The notes under the pieces were generated by a model. It saw nothing but the letters and a program-made list of their open reading frames with translations, did not search any database and was not told the DNA's origin. Positions 1 through 5,440 of a stretch of 7,734 nt of DNA are shown here, in pieces. The stretch lies in NCBI GenBank assembly GCA_937888895.1, contig CALASV010000414.1, positions 1-7,734 of the forward strand, read 5' to 3'. Numbering within the stretch: position 1 is the first letter of the stretch; the number at the start of each line of letters is the position of its first letter. Origin of the DNA: an uncultured Clostridia bacterium. Lineage in GTDB: Bacteria > Bacillota > Clostridia > Lachnospirales > Lachnospiraceae. The position numbers and the translations under genes are program-made.

Positions 1-47
1 TTTAGGATGTTCGAGAGGTACTTGTATTAAAATTTTGGCTGAGTTAG

Positions 48-125
48 ATAGTAAACCTCCATGCCCACACACTTGGCACCACCATAAATGAAACATCGTG
101 GGCGGCATGTTGTTGATAGTTTCAA
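48..125 (+). repeat. diverged second copy of the bridge-RNA region
   Basis: This stretch is collinear with 194-271, at an offset of 146-148 bases. ATAGTAAAC occurs at 48-56 and 194-202. GCACCACCA occurs at 76-84 and 224-232. CGTnnnCGGCATG occurs at 97-109 and 243-255, and a weaker TAG-centred match follows. The copy can fold on its own: CATGCCCAC (60-68) pairs with GTG...GGCATG (98-109) with a 3-nt bulge, enclosing GCACCACCA. No transposase start follows it. It may be the remains of a related IS110 left end that this element joined, or a second RNA module of the same element. Confidence 0.5.
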
Positions 126-141
126 TTTGCAAGTTTTGATG

Positions 142-147
142 TATAAT
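142..147 (+). promoter_or_regulatory. TATAAT -10 box ahead of the bridge-RNA region
   Basis: A perfect -10 hexamer lies immediately before the 5' stem-loop of the putative bridge RNA. Within the integrated element it has no good -35 at normal spacing: TTTCAA at 120-125 is a 3/6 match, 16 nt upstream. IS110 elements are known to rebuild a promoter when the right and left ends join in the circle, and the TTGACA near the right end is the likely partner. The integrated copy would then be transcribed weakly. Confidence 0.45.
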
Positions 148-310
148 GAACTTATCGGCAAAGTTCGGTTTTTATTTGGAGCATATAGCCCGTATAGTAA
201 ACTGATCTGTGGCTTCCTCATTTGCACCACCACCTGTCCCGCCGTATACGGCATGCAAGGACGTAGAGTAAAATAACAAAAGACAGGAAGCCGTGCCGTA
301 AATTTATCCA
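148..310 (+). ncRNA. putative IS110 bridge RNA in the left end
   Basis: IS110-group elements transcribe a bridge RNA from the non-coding left end, with loops that pair to target and donor DNA. Here the ~180 nt before the transposase gene are non-coding and rich in structure. A perfect 6-bp stem GAACTT/AAGTTC (148-153 and 161-166) would form the 5' stem-loop. GGCTTCCT (211-218) pairs exactly with AGGAAGCC (285-292) and encloses 66 nt. Inside that, TTGCA/TGCAA (222-226 and 254-258) and the palindrome GCCGTATACGGC (241-252) add stems. A competing pairing exists between CCTGTC (233-238) and GACAGG (282-287). A TATAAT box lies directly upstream. The 3' end is uncertain, and guide segments cannot be assigned securely without comparing related copies. 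Confidence 0.6.
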
Positions 311-312
311 TC

Positions 313-319
313 GGAGGTG
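313..319 (+). promoter_or_regulatory. ribosome binding site of the IS110 transposase
   Basis: GGAGGTG lies 5 nt before the ATG at 325 and fixes that start. It sits just outside the long stem that closes at 292. Folding of the leader RNA could influence access to it, although this is inference only. Confidence 0.75.
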
Positions 320-324
320 TCAAA

Positions 325-1560
325 ATGGAGAAAGTTTACGACAAATGTTGTGGTATTGATGTGCACAAGAAGCTTATTGTCGCCTGTTTCAGAAATGGCA
401 ACAAACAGGAGATTCGTGACTTTGGTGCAACAACCAGAGAGCTTCTTGAAATGGCTGACTGGCTCAAGGGAGGCGGATGTGAAATGGTCGCAATGGAGAG
501 CACGGCATCCTATTGGAAGCCTCTGTACAACATCCTTGAAACCTGCGAACTGAAGGCCATGGTAGTAAATGCTCGCCATATGAAAGCGGTTCCCGGCAGG
601 AAAACGGATGTGAAAGACGCAGAATGGATTGCTGACCTTTTGCAACATGGACTGCTGACTGCAAGTTACATTCCGGACAAGGAGCAACGTGAATTGCGGG
701 AACTTGTCCGCTACCGCAAGAGCCTTGTAGGGGAGCGCAACCGCGAGCTCAATCGGCTCCAAAAAATGCTGGAGGGTGCCAACATCAAGATTTCCGGTAC
801 AATCACGGACATCAATGGCAAGAGTGCAAGGAACATCCTGGAATACATCCTTTCGGGCAAGCAAATCGGTTCGGCGGAGTACGACATTCTTTACGAGAAG
901 AAGATCATTGCGCACAATCTGAAGGCCACGAAGGAACAAATCATTGACGATCTGAATGGGGTAATGTCCGACCTTCAGAAAAAGATGATGAGAACCCTTC
1001 TAAAGCATTTGGACGAACTGAATACACACATCAGGGAACTTGATGATGATATTGACGACTTCATGAAGCCAGATGAGAAGAAGGCAACCGAAGTGAGCCA
1101 GGGCATTCCCGGTATCGGTAATACCAGCGCACAGGCCATCATCTCCGTGATAGGGACAGACATGGCTCGCTTTCCGACGGATTCGCATATTGCTTCATGG
1201 GCGGGACTCTGCCCGGGCAATAATGAAAGTGCCCACAAGAGGAAGTCTGGAAAGACTCGGAAAGGGAACGCACTGCTGAGGGATACGTTGATTGTTTGTG
1301 CCCATTCTGCTGTTAAGAATAAGTCGAGCTATTTTTCGGCACAGTTTGCACGTATCAGTGCACACCGTGGCAATAAGCGTGCATATGTCGCGGTGGCTCA
1401 TTCCATGCTTGTTGCAATATATCACATTCTCAAGGATGGTATGGTTTTCAAGGATCTCGGAGCTGATTATTATAATCAGTTTAACAAGGAACGCAAGATC
1501 AATGCGTATCTTAAAAAGTTAAAAGCACTTGGCTGGGAAGCACCTGTTGTTGCCACATAA
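325..1560 (+). CDS. IS110-family transposase/recombinase
   Basis: This is a 411-aa, apparently intact recombinase that would excise and insert its own element through a circular intermediate guided by a bridge RNA. The N-terminal RuvC-like DEDD domain shows D12 in GIDVHKK, E58 in AMEST, and D95 and D98 in KTDVKD. A helical, charged middle section (about 120-250) resembles the coiled coil of the family. The C-terminal Tnp domain has the helix-hairpin-helix-like IPGIGNTSA (261-269), then WAGLCPG and NNESAHKRKSGKTRKGN, where Ser302 or less likely Ser308 would be the catalytic serine. The tail LKKLKALGWE (397-406) is typical of family ends. The ATG at 325 follows a strong GGAGGTG (313-319) with 5-nt spacing. 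There is no frameshift or internal stop, so the protein may be active. Its codon use (AAG, GGC, GAC) differs from that of the genes downstream. Confidence 0.96.
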   Translation: MEKVYDKCCGIDVHKKLIVACFRNGNKQEIRDFGATTRELLEMADWLKGGGCEMVAMESTASYWKPLYNILETCELKAMVVNARHMKAVPGRKTDVKDAEWIADLLQHGLLTASYIPDKEQRELRELVRYRKSLVGERNRELNRLQKMLEGANIKISGTITDINGKSARNILEYILSGKQIGSAEYDILYEKKIIAHNLKATKEQIIDDLNGVMSDLQKKMMRTLLKHLDELNTHIRELDDDIDDFMKPDEKKATEVSQGIPGIGNTSAQAIISVIGTDMARFPTDSHIASWAGLCPGNNESAHKRKSGKTRKGNALLRDTLIVCAHSAVKNKSSYFSAQFARISAHRGNKRAYVAVAHSMLVAIYHILKDGMVFKDLGADYYNQFNKERKINAYLKKLKALGWEAPVVAT

Positions 1561-1597
1561 GCCTTTCAGTCAAGTTCAGAATGTATGTTCCAAAAGG

Positions 1598-1603
1598 TTG
1601 ACA
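1598..1603 (+). promoter_or_regulatory. TTGACA -35 box at the IS110 right end, facing outward
   Basis: A perfect consensus -35 hexamer lies about 40 nt after the transposase stop and points out of the element. In a circle it would face the TATAAT at 142-147. In the integrated copy, the sequence at -10 distance (TTTGCT, 1621-1626) matches TATAAT at only 3 of 6 positions, so outward transcription into the 132-aa gene would be weak unless another -10 is used. Confidence 0.45.
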
Positions 1604-1605
1604 GG

Positions 1606-1629
1606 GGTAGTTTGCGCTTTTTTGCTACC
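1606..1629 (+). other. small hairpin spanning the IS right-end boundary
   Basis: GGTAG (1606-1610) and CTACC (1625-1629) are exact complements separated by 14 nt that include a run of six T. The stem is short and the loop large, so this is a weak structure. It straddles the inferred end of the insertion sequence and may be incidental. Confidence 0.25.
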
Positions 1630-1685
1630 TAGAAGGTTTTGTTTCAGAGTAAATAAATAATTTATTTAACAAAAGGAGAAATGGT

Positions 1686-2084
1686 ATGGCAAAGGTAAAT
1701 GGAGCACAATCCGTAGAAGTAATTCCAGGAAGAAAGATTGTATTATCAAAAGGAAAAGGAAAAACAAATGTAGCAGAACTTCAATGGTTAACTAATACTG
1801 TATTACAAAGTGCAGCTGCTTGGAAAAATACAGGCTGGGCATATATTGCTGATTGTTCTGAAATGGACCCAGTTGGTGGTATGGAAAGTACAGAATTAGT
1901 AAAAATGACAAAGAAATTTGTAGAATCTGGTTGTAAAGCATTTGGATTTGCAGAAGGTCGTTCCATTATGCTAAAAGTACAAGCACAAAAGAACACCCAA
2001 CGTTCTAACACAGGAGTAGTAGAAGGGCATTTTGCAACAGTAGAAGAAGTATTAGCATGGTTGAAGACAACTGTAAAAATATAA
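1686..2084 (+). CDS. small conserved-looking protein of unknown function, possibly STAS/SpoIIAA-like
   Basis: This 132-aa soluble protein has no signal peptide or membrane segment, and I do not recognise the family by name. The N-terminus (residues 8-35) looks like two beta strands. An amphipathic helix follows around WLTNTVLQSAAAW, then a strand with an acidic end (WAYIADCSEMDP, 51-62), a helix (ELVKMTKKFVESGC), another strand (KAFGFAE), and a C-terminal helix ending in FATVEEVLAWLKTTVKI. This beta-alpha alternation and the EEVLAWL ending resemble SpoIIAA/STAS-like folds. That similarity is inferred from pattern alone. The ATG at 1686 is preceded by AGGAG (1674-1678) at 7 nt; an ATG at 1681 is out of frame. 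A terminator follows directly, so this is a single-gene unit. The IS110 copy lies just upstream and may have cut it off from its native promoter. Confidence 0.85.
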   Translation: MAKVNGAQSVEVIPGRKIVLSKGKGKTNVAELQWLTNTVLQSAAAWKNTGWAYIADCSEMDPVGGMESTELVKMTKKFVESGCKAFGFAEGRSIMLKVQAQKNTQRSNTGVVEGHFATVEEVLAWLKTTVKI

Positions 2085-2085
2085 C

Positions 2086-2113
2086 AAAAAAGTCCCTGTA
2101 AGGGGACTTTTTT
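2086..2113. terminator. bidirectional intrinsic terminator
   Basis: AAAAAAGTCCC (2086-2096) pairs perfectly with GGGACTTTTTT (2103-2113) around a 6-nt loop. A T run follows the GC stem on either strand. It begins right after the stop of the 132-aa gene and also lies downstream of the minus-strand esterase, so it can serve both converging transcripts. Confidence 0.88.
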
Positions 2114-2120
2114 GATTTAG

Positions 2121-2184
2121 GTCAATCGGATATTCGTAATCTAAGTTTGCTCATAACCGAATAGCTACTACCATAACGTGTCAG
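2121..2184 (-). repeat. partial inverted copy of the 5027-5320 repeat element
   Basis: Read on the plus strand, this stretch matches the reverse complement of 5212-5279. A first block of about 21 bases has one mismatch (2121-2141). A gap follows, where the 5-kb copy carries roughly 10 extra bases. Then comes a perfect 24-base block (2147-2170), and a weaker end finishing in GTGTCAG versus TTGTCAG. No terminal repeats are seen at this copy. It fills the space between the terminator and the esterase stop codon. Confidence 0.8.
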
Positions 2185-2189
2185 TTAAA

Positions 2190-3050
2190 TTACATCGCTT
2201 GGTCTAAAAATCTAGCTGCCATTTCTGGCCAAACAGCACATTCTTCACGAACACAGTTTGGGTCTCCAAATGCTGTTTCCTCGGTAGCAAGAGAAAGTCC
2301 GTGAATACCAAGAGGGAACATATGAAACTCTGCAAGTACGCCTGCATTACAAAGAGATGCTACATATAATAAAGAATTTTCTACTGGTACAGAAGCATCT
2401 TCATAAGTATGCCATACAAAAGTTGGTGGTGTATCTTTTGTTACATGCTTTTCTAAAGATACTAATTCTAATAAATCTTGTTTATATTTCTTTGCTTTAT
2501 CAGCATCGGTATGAATTCCAAGTAAATTTTCAAAAGAACCTTGATGTCCAAATTCACCTGATGTAATGACTGGATAACAAAGGACACAAGCATTTGGTGC
2601 AATTTCTTCAGCAGTAGCATCTAATGCACCAAGTAACCATTCTTTTTGATAACCTGTACAAAGACTTGCTGCTAAATGTCCACCAGCAGAAAATCCAGAA
2701 ACAGCAATACGTTCTGGGTCAATACCCCATTCTGTAGCATTTTCACGAACTTTACGAACTGCTGCTGCCAATTCACAAAGTGCTGTTGGGTATTCAAATG
2801 GTGCAACATGATAATTTAATACAAATGCTTGAAATCCAAGAGAATTGAATTTTTTCGCAATAGGTGTACTTTCTCTTTCAGAAACAAAGCCATATCCACC
2901 ACCTGGACAAATAATTAATGCTGGGCGTAAAGTTCCTTCTTCTGTATCTAAAAGAAATGCATCCATAGTAGCAGGAGCATATTCACCACGTTTTACTAAT
3001 TCCATTGGAGCAACCATACCACGCTCTAATTCCACACTAAATTGTCTCAT
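2190..3050 (-). CDS. alpha/beta-hydrolase esterase (BD-FAE / acetylxylan-esterase-like)
   Basis: This 286-aa cytoplasmic serine hydrolase would cleave ester bonds, probably acetyl or other short acyl groups on carbohydrates or small molecules; the substrate is not readable from sequence. ICPGGGYGFVSERE (47-60) is the HGGG-type oxyanion strand and loop. The nucleophile is Ser121 in GFSAGGH. The acid is probably Asp218 in WHTYEDASVPV, and the base His250 in PLGIHGLSL. All three catalytic residues are therefore present in the right order. No signal peptide is visible. Length fits the family. The ATG at 3050 has AAGGGAGG upstream (complement of 3063-3070) at 12-nt spacing. It is transcribed alone, divergent from the asparaginase gene, and ends at the shared terminator at 2086-2113. 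Confidence 0.92.
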   Translation of the reverse strand: MRQFSVELERGMVAPMELVKRGEYAPATMDAFLLDTEEGTLRPALIICPGGGYGFVSERESTPIAKKFNSLGFQAFVLNYHVAPFEYPTALCELAAAVRKVRENATEWGIDPERIAVSGFSAGGHLAASLCTGYQKEWLLGALDATAEEIAPNACVLCYPVITSGEFGHQGSFENLLGIHTDADKAKKYKQDLLELVSLEKHVTKDTPPTFVWHTYEDASVPVENSLLYVASLCNAGVLAEFHMFPLGIHGLSLATEETAFGDPNCVREECAVWPEMAARFLDQAM

Positions 3051-3087
3051 TTTTATAAAAAACCTCCCTTAAGTTATGTTAGAAGTT

Positions 3088-3093
3088 ATTGTA
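3088..3093 (-). promoter_or_regulatory. candidate -10 for the esterase gene
   Basis: Read on the minus strand this is TACAAT, a 5/6 match to TATAAT, lying about 40 nt before the start codon. The -35 at standard spacing (TGGCTT, complement of 3111-3116) is poor, so the assignment is tentative. Confidence 0.3.
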
Positions 3094-3146
3094 GCAGATT
3101 AGGATATAAAAAGCCATAAAAAGTTAGTATTTTCTTACTTTTTGTT

Positions 3147-3175
3147 TTGCTTTTTTGGAATGGTAATTATATAAT
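3147..3175 (+). promoter_or_regulatory. candidate promoter of the asparaginase gene
   Basis: A perfect TATAAT (3170-3175) is preceded at 17 nt by a weak TTGCTT (3147-3152). A second TATAAT lies at 3187-3192 without an obvious -35. Either would give a leader of roughly 110-130 nt. I see no convincing riboswitch or operator in the AT-rich leader. Confidence 0.4.
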
Positions 3176-3307
3176 AATAATCAGAGTATAATAAAAGAGT
3201 CAGTAATGAAAGATAATATAAATTTTTTCAAAAATATAAAAATACATTAGTTTGGAATGATATAAACTTTATTACAAAATTTATAAAAAGAGAAATGGAG
3301 ATTGCAT

Positions 3308-4303
3308 ATGAAAAAGAAAATTTTAGTACTTGCGACAGGTGGAACAATTGCATCAGAAGCAGGAGCAAATGGGTTAGAGCCATCCCTAGAAGCAGGAAAT
3401 TTCTTACCTTATTTAGTTGGTGTAGCTGAAAATTATGAAATTGCAACAAAAGATATTCTTCATTTGGATAGTTCGAATATTCAACCAGAAGAATGGTTAG
3501 TCATTGCGAAAAGTGTTTATGCAGAGTATAAAAATTATGATGGAATTATTATTACTCATGGGACAGATACGATGGCATATACTTCTTCTATCTTATCTTA
3601 TATGTTAAAAAATATTCCAATTCCAGTAGTGCTTACAGGTTCTCAATTACCAATGACACATCCTTTGACGGATGCTGCCGACAATATGCGATATGCGTTT
3701 GCAATGGCAGCAAGTGGAAAACCGGGAATTTTCCTTAGTTTCAATCGAAAAATTATATTAGGTTGTCGTGCAGTAAAAGTACGTACCACGGGTTTTGATG
3801 CATTTGAAAGTGTAAATGCTAGAAATGTAGCACAAATTGATTCGAACGGTTTAAATATCAATGAAAAAATGATTCGACAGCCAGATGGAGAATGTGAATT
3901 ATTAGATACGCTTTGCCCAGATGTATTTTTAATTAAGTTAACTCCTGGATTAAATCCAGAAATATTTGATGTATTACTTCAAATGAATTACAAAGGTATT
4001 GTTATTGAAGCATTTGGTGCAGGAGGGCTTCATTTTATTAACCGAGATTTAATTTCAAAACTTCAAAAAATGGTAGAGCATGGTATTTCTGTTGTAGTTT
4101 CTAGTCAGTGTTTATATGAACGTAGTGATTTATCTATTTATCAAGTAGGACAACTAGCATTAGAAAAAGGTGTGATTAGTGCTTATGATATGACAACAGA
4201 GGCAGCAGTAACGAAATTGATGTGGGCATTAGGACAAACAACCGATTGTGCAAAAGTGAAACAAATTTTTGAAACAAATTATACAGGAGAAATTAAGCTG
4301 TAA
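3308..4303 (+). CDS. ansA: L-asparaginase, cytosolic type I-like (AnsA family)
   Basis: The enzyme hydrolyses L-asparagine to aspartate and ammonia in the cytoplasm. The first catalytic motif is LATGGTIAS (8-16), with Thr13 as the likely nucleophile. The substrate loop DSSNI (54-58) follows. The second motif is THGTDTMAY (83-91), with Thr86 and Asp87. VVLTGSQLPMTHPLTDA (107-123) is typical of the family, and Lys157 in AVKVRTTGFDAFES is the probable triad lysine. It has no signal peptide, and its 331-aa length matches the ~330-340 aa of cytosolic enzymes. I prefer ATG 3308 over an in-frame TTG at 3302, because GGAG at 3297-3300 gives 7-nt spacing to the ATG and almost none to the TTG. It is a single gene, divergent from the esterase and convergent with the LUD gene. 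Some members prefer other substrates, but the asparaginase fold is certain. Confidence 0.95.
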   Translation: MKKKILVLATGGTIASEAGANGLEPSLEAGNFLPYLVGVAENYEIATKDILHLDSSNIQPEEWLVIAKSVYAEYKNYDGIIITHGTDTMAYTSSILSYMLKNIPIPVVLTGSQLPMTHPLTDAADNMRYAFAMAASGKPGIFLSFNRKIILGCRAVKVRTTGFDAFESVNARNVAQIDSNGLNINEKMIRQPDGECELLDTLCPDVFLIKLTPGLNPEIFDVLLQMNYKGIVIEAFGAGGLHFINRDLISKLQKMVEHGISVVVSSQCLYERSDLSIYQVGQLALEKGVISAYDMTTEAAVTKLMWALGQTTDCAKVKQIFETNYTGEIKL

Positions 4304-4336
4304 AAAAATAAGAGGTTGTTGTAGTGCAACAACCTC
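4303..4336 (-). terminator. intrinsic terminator of the LUD-domain gene
   Basis: A perfect 10-bp stem, GAGGTTGTTG (4312-4321) with CAACAACCTC (4327-4336), surrounds a 5-nt loop. Read on the minus strand, it is followed by TTATTTTTTT, a classic terminator for the gene ending at 4346. On the plus strand the hairpin is followed by A residues, so for the asparaginase transcript it is not a canonical terminator. Confidence 0.82.
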
Positions 4337-4345
4337 AAAAAATTA

Positions 4346-4984
4346 CTAATAACCTAATTCTTCACCAACTAAGATAACCTTAATTCTACCTGGGATTCTA
4401 GATTTTCTTGTAATGACAGTTTGACAACACATACAAGATTCATCTAAACAATCAACACAACGACCATATTTTGCACATGGAAGTTTTAAACCAAGACGGA
4501 GTGCATTTGGAGGAGCAGCTTGATTATGAACACGGTCAATGGCTGTGTCAACATCTTTGACTACTTTATTCATACCAGCAATGATAACAACATTTTTTGG
4601 ACCAGTAATTAAGCAGGCAACACGATTACCAAATCCATCAATGTTCACTAATTGACCATCTAATGTAATGGCATTTGAACTCATAAAATAGTAGTCACAA
4701 CAAACAACATCAGAATAAAGTTCAGCTCGTTCTTCTGGTGTTTTTGCAAGCATACGGTCATATACCGTATAATCGGATTTTTTGAGGTCTTCTATTAATC
4801 CAATTTCTTCTAATGTCATAGAACCACCCCAAGAAACAGAACAGCCAGGTGTTAAAAAACGTTTCGCAGTTAATAATGCTTCTTCTTTTGTTTCGCAATA
4901 ATAACCTTCAATGCCACGAAGATTAAATTTGTCAATGAGAGAGTCGGCAAGATTTTCATAATATTGTTGTTTTGGTGTAGACAT
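4346..4984 (-). CDS. LUD-domain protein (LutC/YkgG-like, 'lactate utilization') with Cys-rich C-terminus
   Basis: This 212-aa cytoplasmic protein belongs to the LUD (DUF162) family. Characterised members include LutC and the LUD part of LutB, which support lactate oxidation. Stand-alone clostridial members such as this one have no firmly established reaction. Family motifs visible are VSWGGSMTLEEIG (50-62), SSNAITLDGQLVNIDGFGNR (102-121) and GPKNVVIIAGMNKVVKDVD (128-146). The tail carries a dense cysteine group (C170, C176, C179, C184, C186, C187) that could bind a metal or an Fe-S cluster. No LutA or LutB neighbour is present, so the gene is a single unit. The ATG at 4984 has AGGTAGG (complement of 4992-4998) at 7 nt. 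The inverted-repeat element at 5027 sits immediately upstream and may separate the gene from its original promoter or supply one. Confidence 0.9.
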   Translation of the reverse strand: MSTPKQQYYENLADSLIDKFNLRGIEGYYCETKEEALLTAKRFLTPGCSVSWGGSMTLEEIGLIEDLKKSDYTVYDRMLAKTPEERAELYSDVVCCDYYFMSSNAITLDGQLVNIDGFGNRVACLITGPKNVVIIAGMNKVVKDVDTAIDRVHNQAAPPNALRLGLKLPCAKYGRCVDCLDESCMCCQTVITRKSRIPGRIKVILVGEELGY

Positions 4985-5041
4985 AAGGAAACCTACCTTT
5001 CATTTATAAAATAATAGAAATTATAAGTTACTGTTCACATA

Positions 5042-5066
5042 GCTCTTAGCATTTACTGCTAAGAGC
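5042..5066. repeat. hairpin inside the MITE-like element
   Basis: GCTCTTAGC (5042-5050) and GCTAAGAGC (5058-5066) form a perfect 9-bp stem with a 7-nt loop. It lies in the left arm only, with no partner at the equivalent place in the right arm. Confidence 0.75.
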
Positions 5067-5183
5067 GTAAAAGAATGTGGCATAACAAAGCAAAAATCCA
5101 TTTGCGAAGCAAATTAACCGAATTAAATAAGTCCCCTACTTTAAATTCATAGAGCATTAAGTGGTGGGTTGGGGACTTATTTG

Positions 5184-5215
5184 TGTCAGATAGAGTTTTT
5201 AAGCTCTATCTGACA
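5184..5215. repeat. strong hairpin inside the MITE-like element
   Basis: TGTCAGATAGAG (5184-5195) pairs perfectly with CTCTATCTGACA (5204-5215). Three more inner pairs, including one G-T pair, extend the stem. No long T run follows on either strand, so it does not look like a standard terminator. Confidence 0.8.
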
Positions 5216-5373
5216 AGCTACGATAGTAGCTATTCGGTTATGAGCAAGTAGCAAAGCGGATTGCGAATATCCGATTGACAATGGATTTTTGCTAGTTACT
5301 GGAACAAAGTGAACAGTAATAATTATAACACATTCTTCCATAATAGAAAATACATTTAGGTATAAAAATCTAC

Positions 5374-5402
5374 TGGAAATTAGACGATACATATATTATA
5401 CT
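5374..5402 (+). promoter_or_regulatory. candidate promoter of the arylsulfotransferase-like gene
   Basis: TATACT (5397-5402, 5/6) lies 17 nt after TGGAAA (5374-5379, 4/6). Transcription would start about 30 nt before the start codon. The pair lies outside the MITE-like element, so the gene probably keeps its own promoter. Confidence 0.45.
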
Positions 5403-5440
5403 ATAAAGAATAAGAAAAAAATGAGGAGTGTACTGTACTC

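Larger units (their letters stand above)
132..1613 (+). mobile_element. IS110-family insertion sequence (boundaries approximate)
   Basis: The element consists of a long structured non-coding left end, one complete DEDD recombinase gene and a short right end. This is the usual plan of the IS110 group, as opposed to IS1111, whose long non-coding part lies downstream. The element is clearly richer in G+C than the genes to its right, which suggests fairly recent arrival. IS110 elements have no terminal inverted repeats and leave only a tiny core duplication, so the ends are hard to place. I chose them from a shared AGTTT at 132-136 and 1609-1613, and from a -35-like TTGACA (1598-1603) and -10-like TATAAT (142-147) that would come together on circularisation. 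An alternative left end near 57 is possible. The family assignment is secure; the exact ends are inferred. Confidence 0.6.
5027..5320. mobile_element. MITE-like element of nested inverted repeats, 8-bp flanking duplication
   Basis: This non-coding stretch of about 294 bp is almost entirely inverted repeats. Its ends are GTTACTGTTCAC and, inverted, ATTACTGTTCAC (11 of 12 match). AATTATAA stands directly outside both ends (5019-5026 and 5321-5328), as an 8-bp target duplication would. Nested perfect arms are GCAAAAATCCATT with its complement (5090-5102 and 5280-5292), TAACCGAAT (5115-5123 and 5232-5240), and AAATAAGTCCCC (5125-5136 and 5171-5182). Local hairpins lie at 5042-5066, 5100-5114, 5184-5215 and 5216-5231. 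I see no reading frame that looks real. It fits a non-autonomous transposon derivative. A structured RNA or REP-like repeat is the alternative. It occupies most of the gap between the divergent LUD and arylsulfotransferase-like genes. Confidence 0.65.

Noticed and set aside
48..58. ATAGTAAAC at 48-56 as the target site matching a guide in the bridge RNA at 194-202
   Set aside because: At first this looked like a target match, but GCACCACCA and CGTnnnCGGCATG continue the similarity downstream at nearly the same offset. Shared ancestry of the whole stretch explains it better than guide-target pairing, though it is not fully excluded.
27..323. Minus-strand 98-codon open frame across the IS110 left end, and a plus-strand 62-codon frame at 88-276
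   Set aside because: Neither has a convincing ribosome binding site or a recognisable protein pattern, and both cover the structured non-coding leader expected to be bridge RNA.
304..939. Minus-strand 211-codon frame opposite the transposase gene
   Set aside because: It is antisense to a clear DEDD recombinase, its composition is that of a shadow frame, and no start signal is visible.
3302..3310. TTG at 3302 as the asparaginase start
   Set aside because: GGAG at 3297-3300 would be only 1 nt away. The ATG at 3308 has normal spacing and gives the usual family N-terminus.
5027..5320. CRISPR array
   Set aside because: The repeats are inverted and nested, and no regularly spaced direct repeats with unique spacers are present.
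5186..5392. Minus-strand 68-codon frame in the repeat element
   Set aside because: It runs through hairpin arms and has no family resemblance, so it is explained by the inverted-repeat element.
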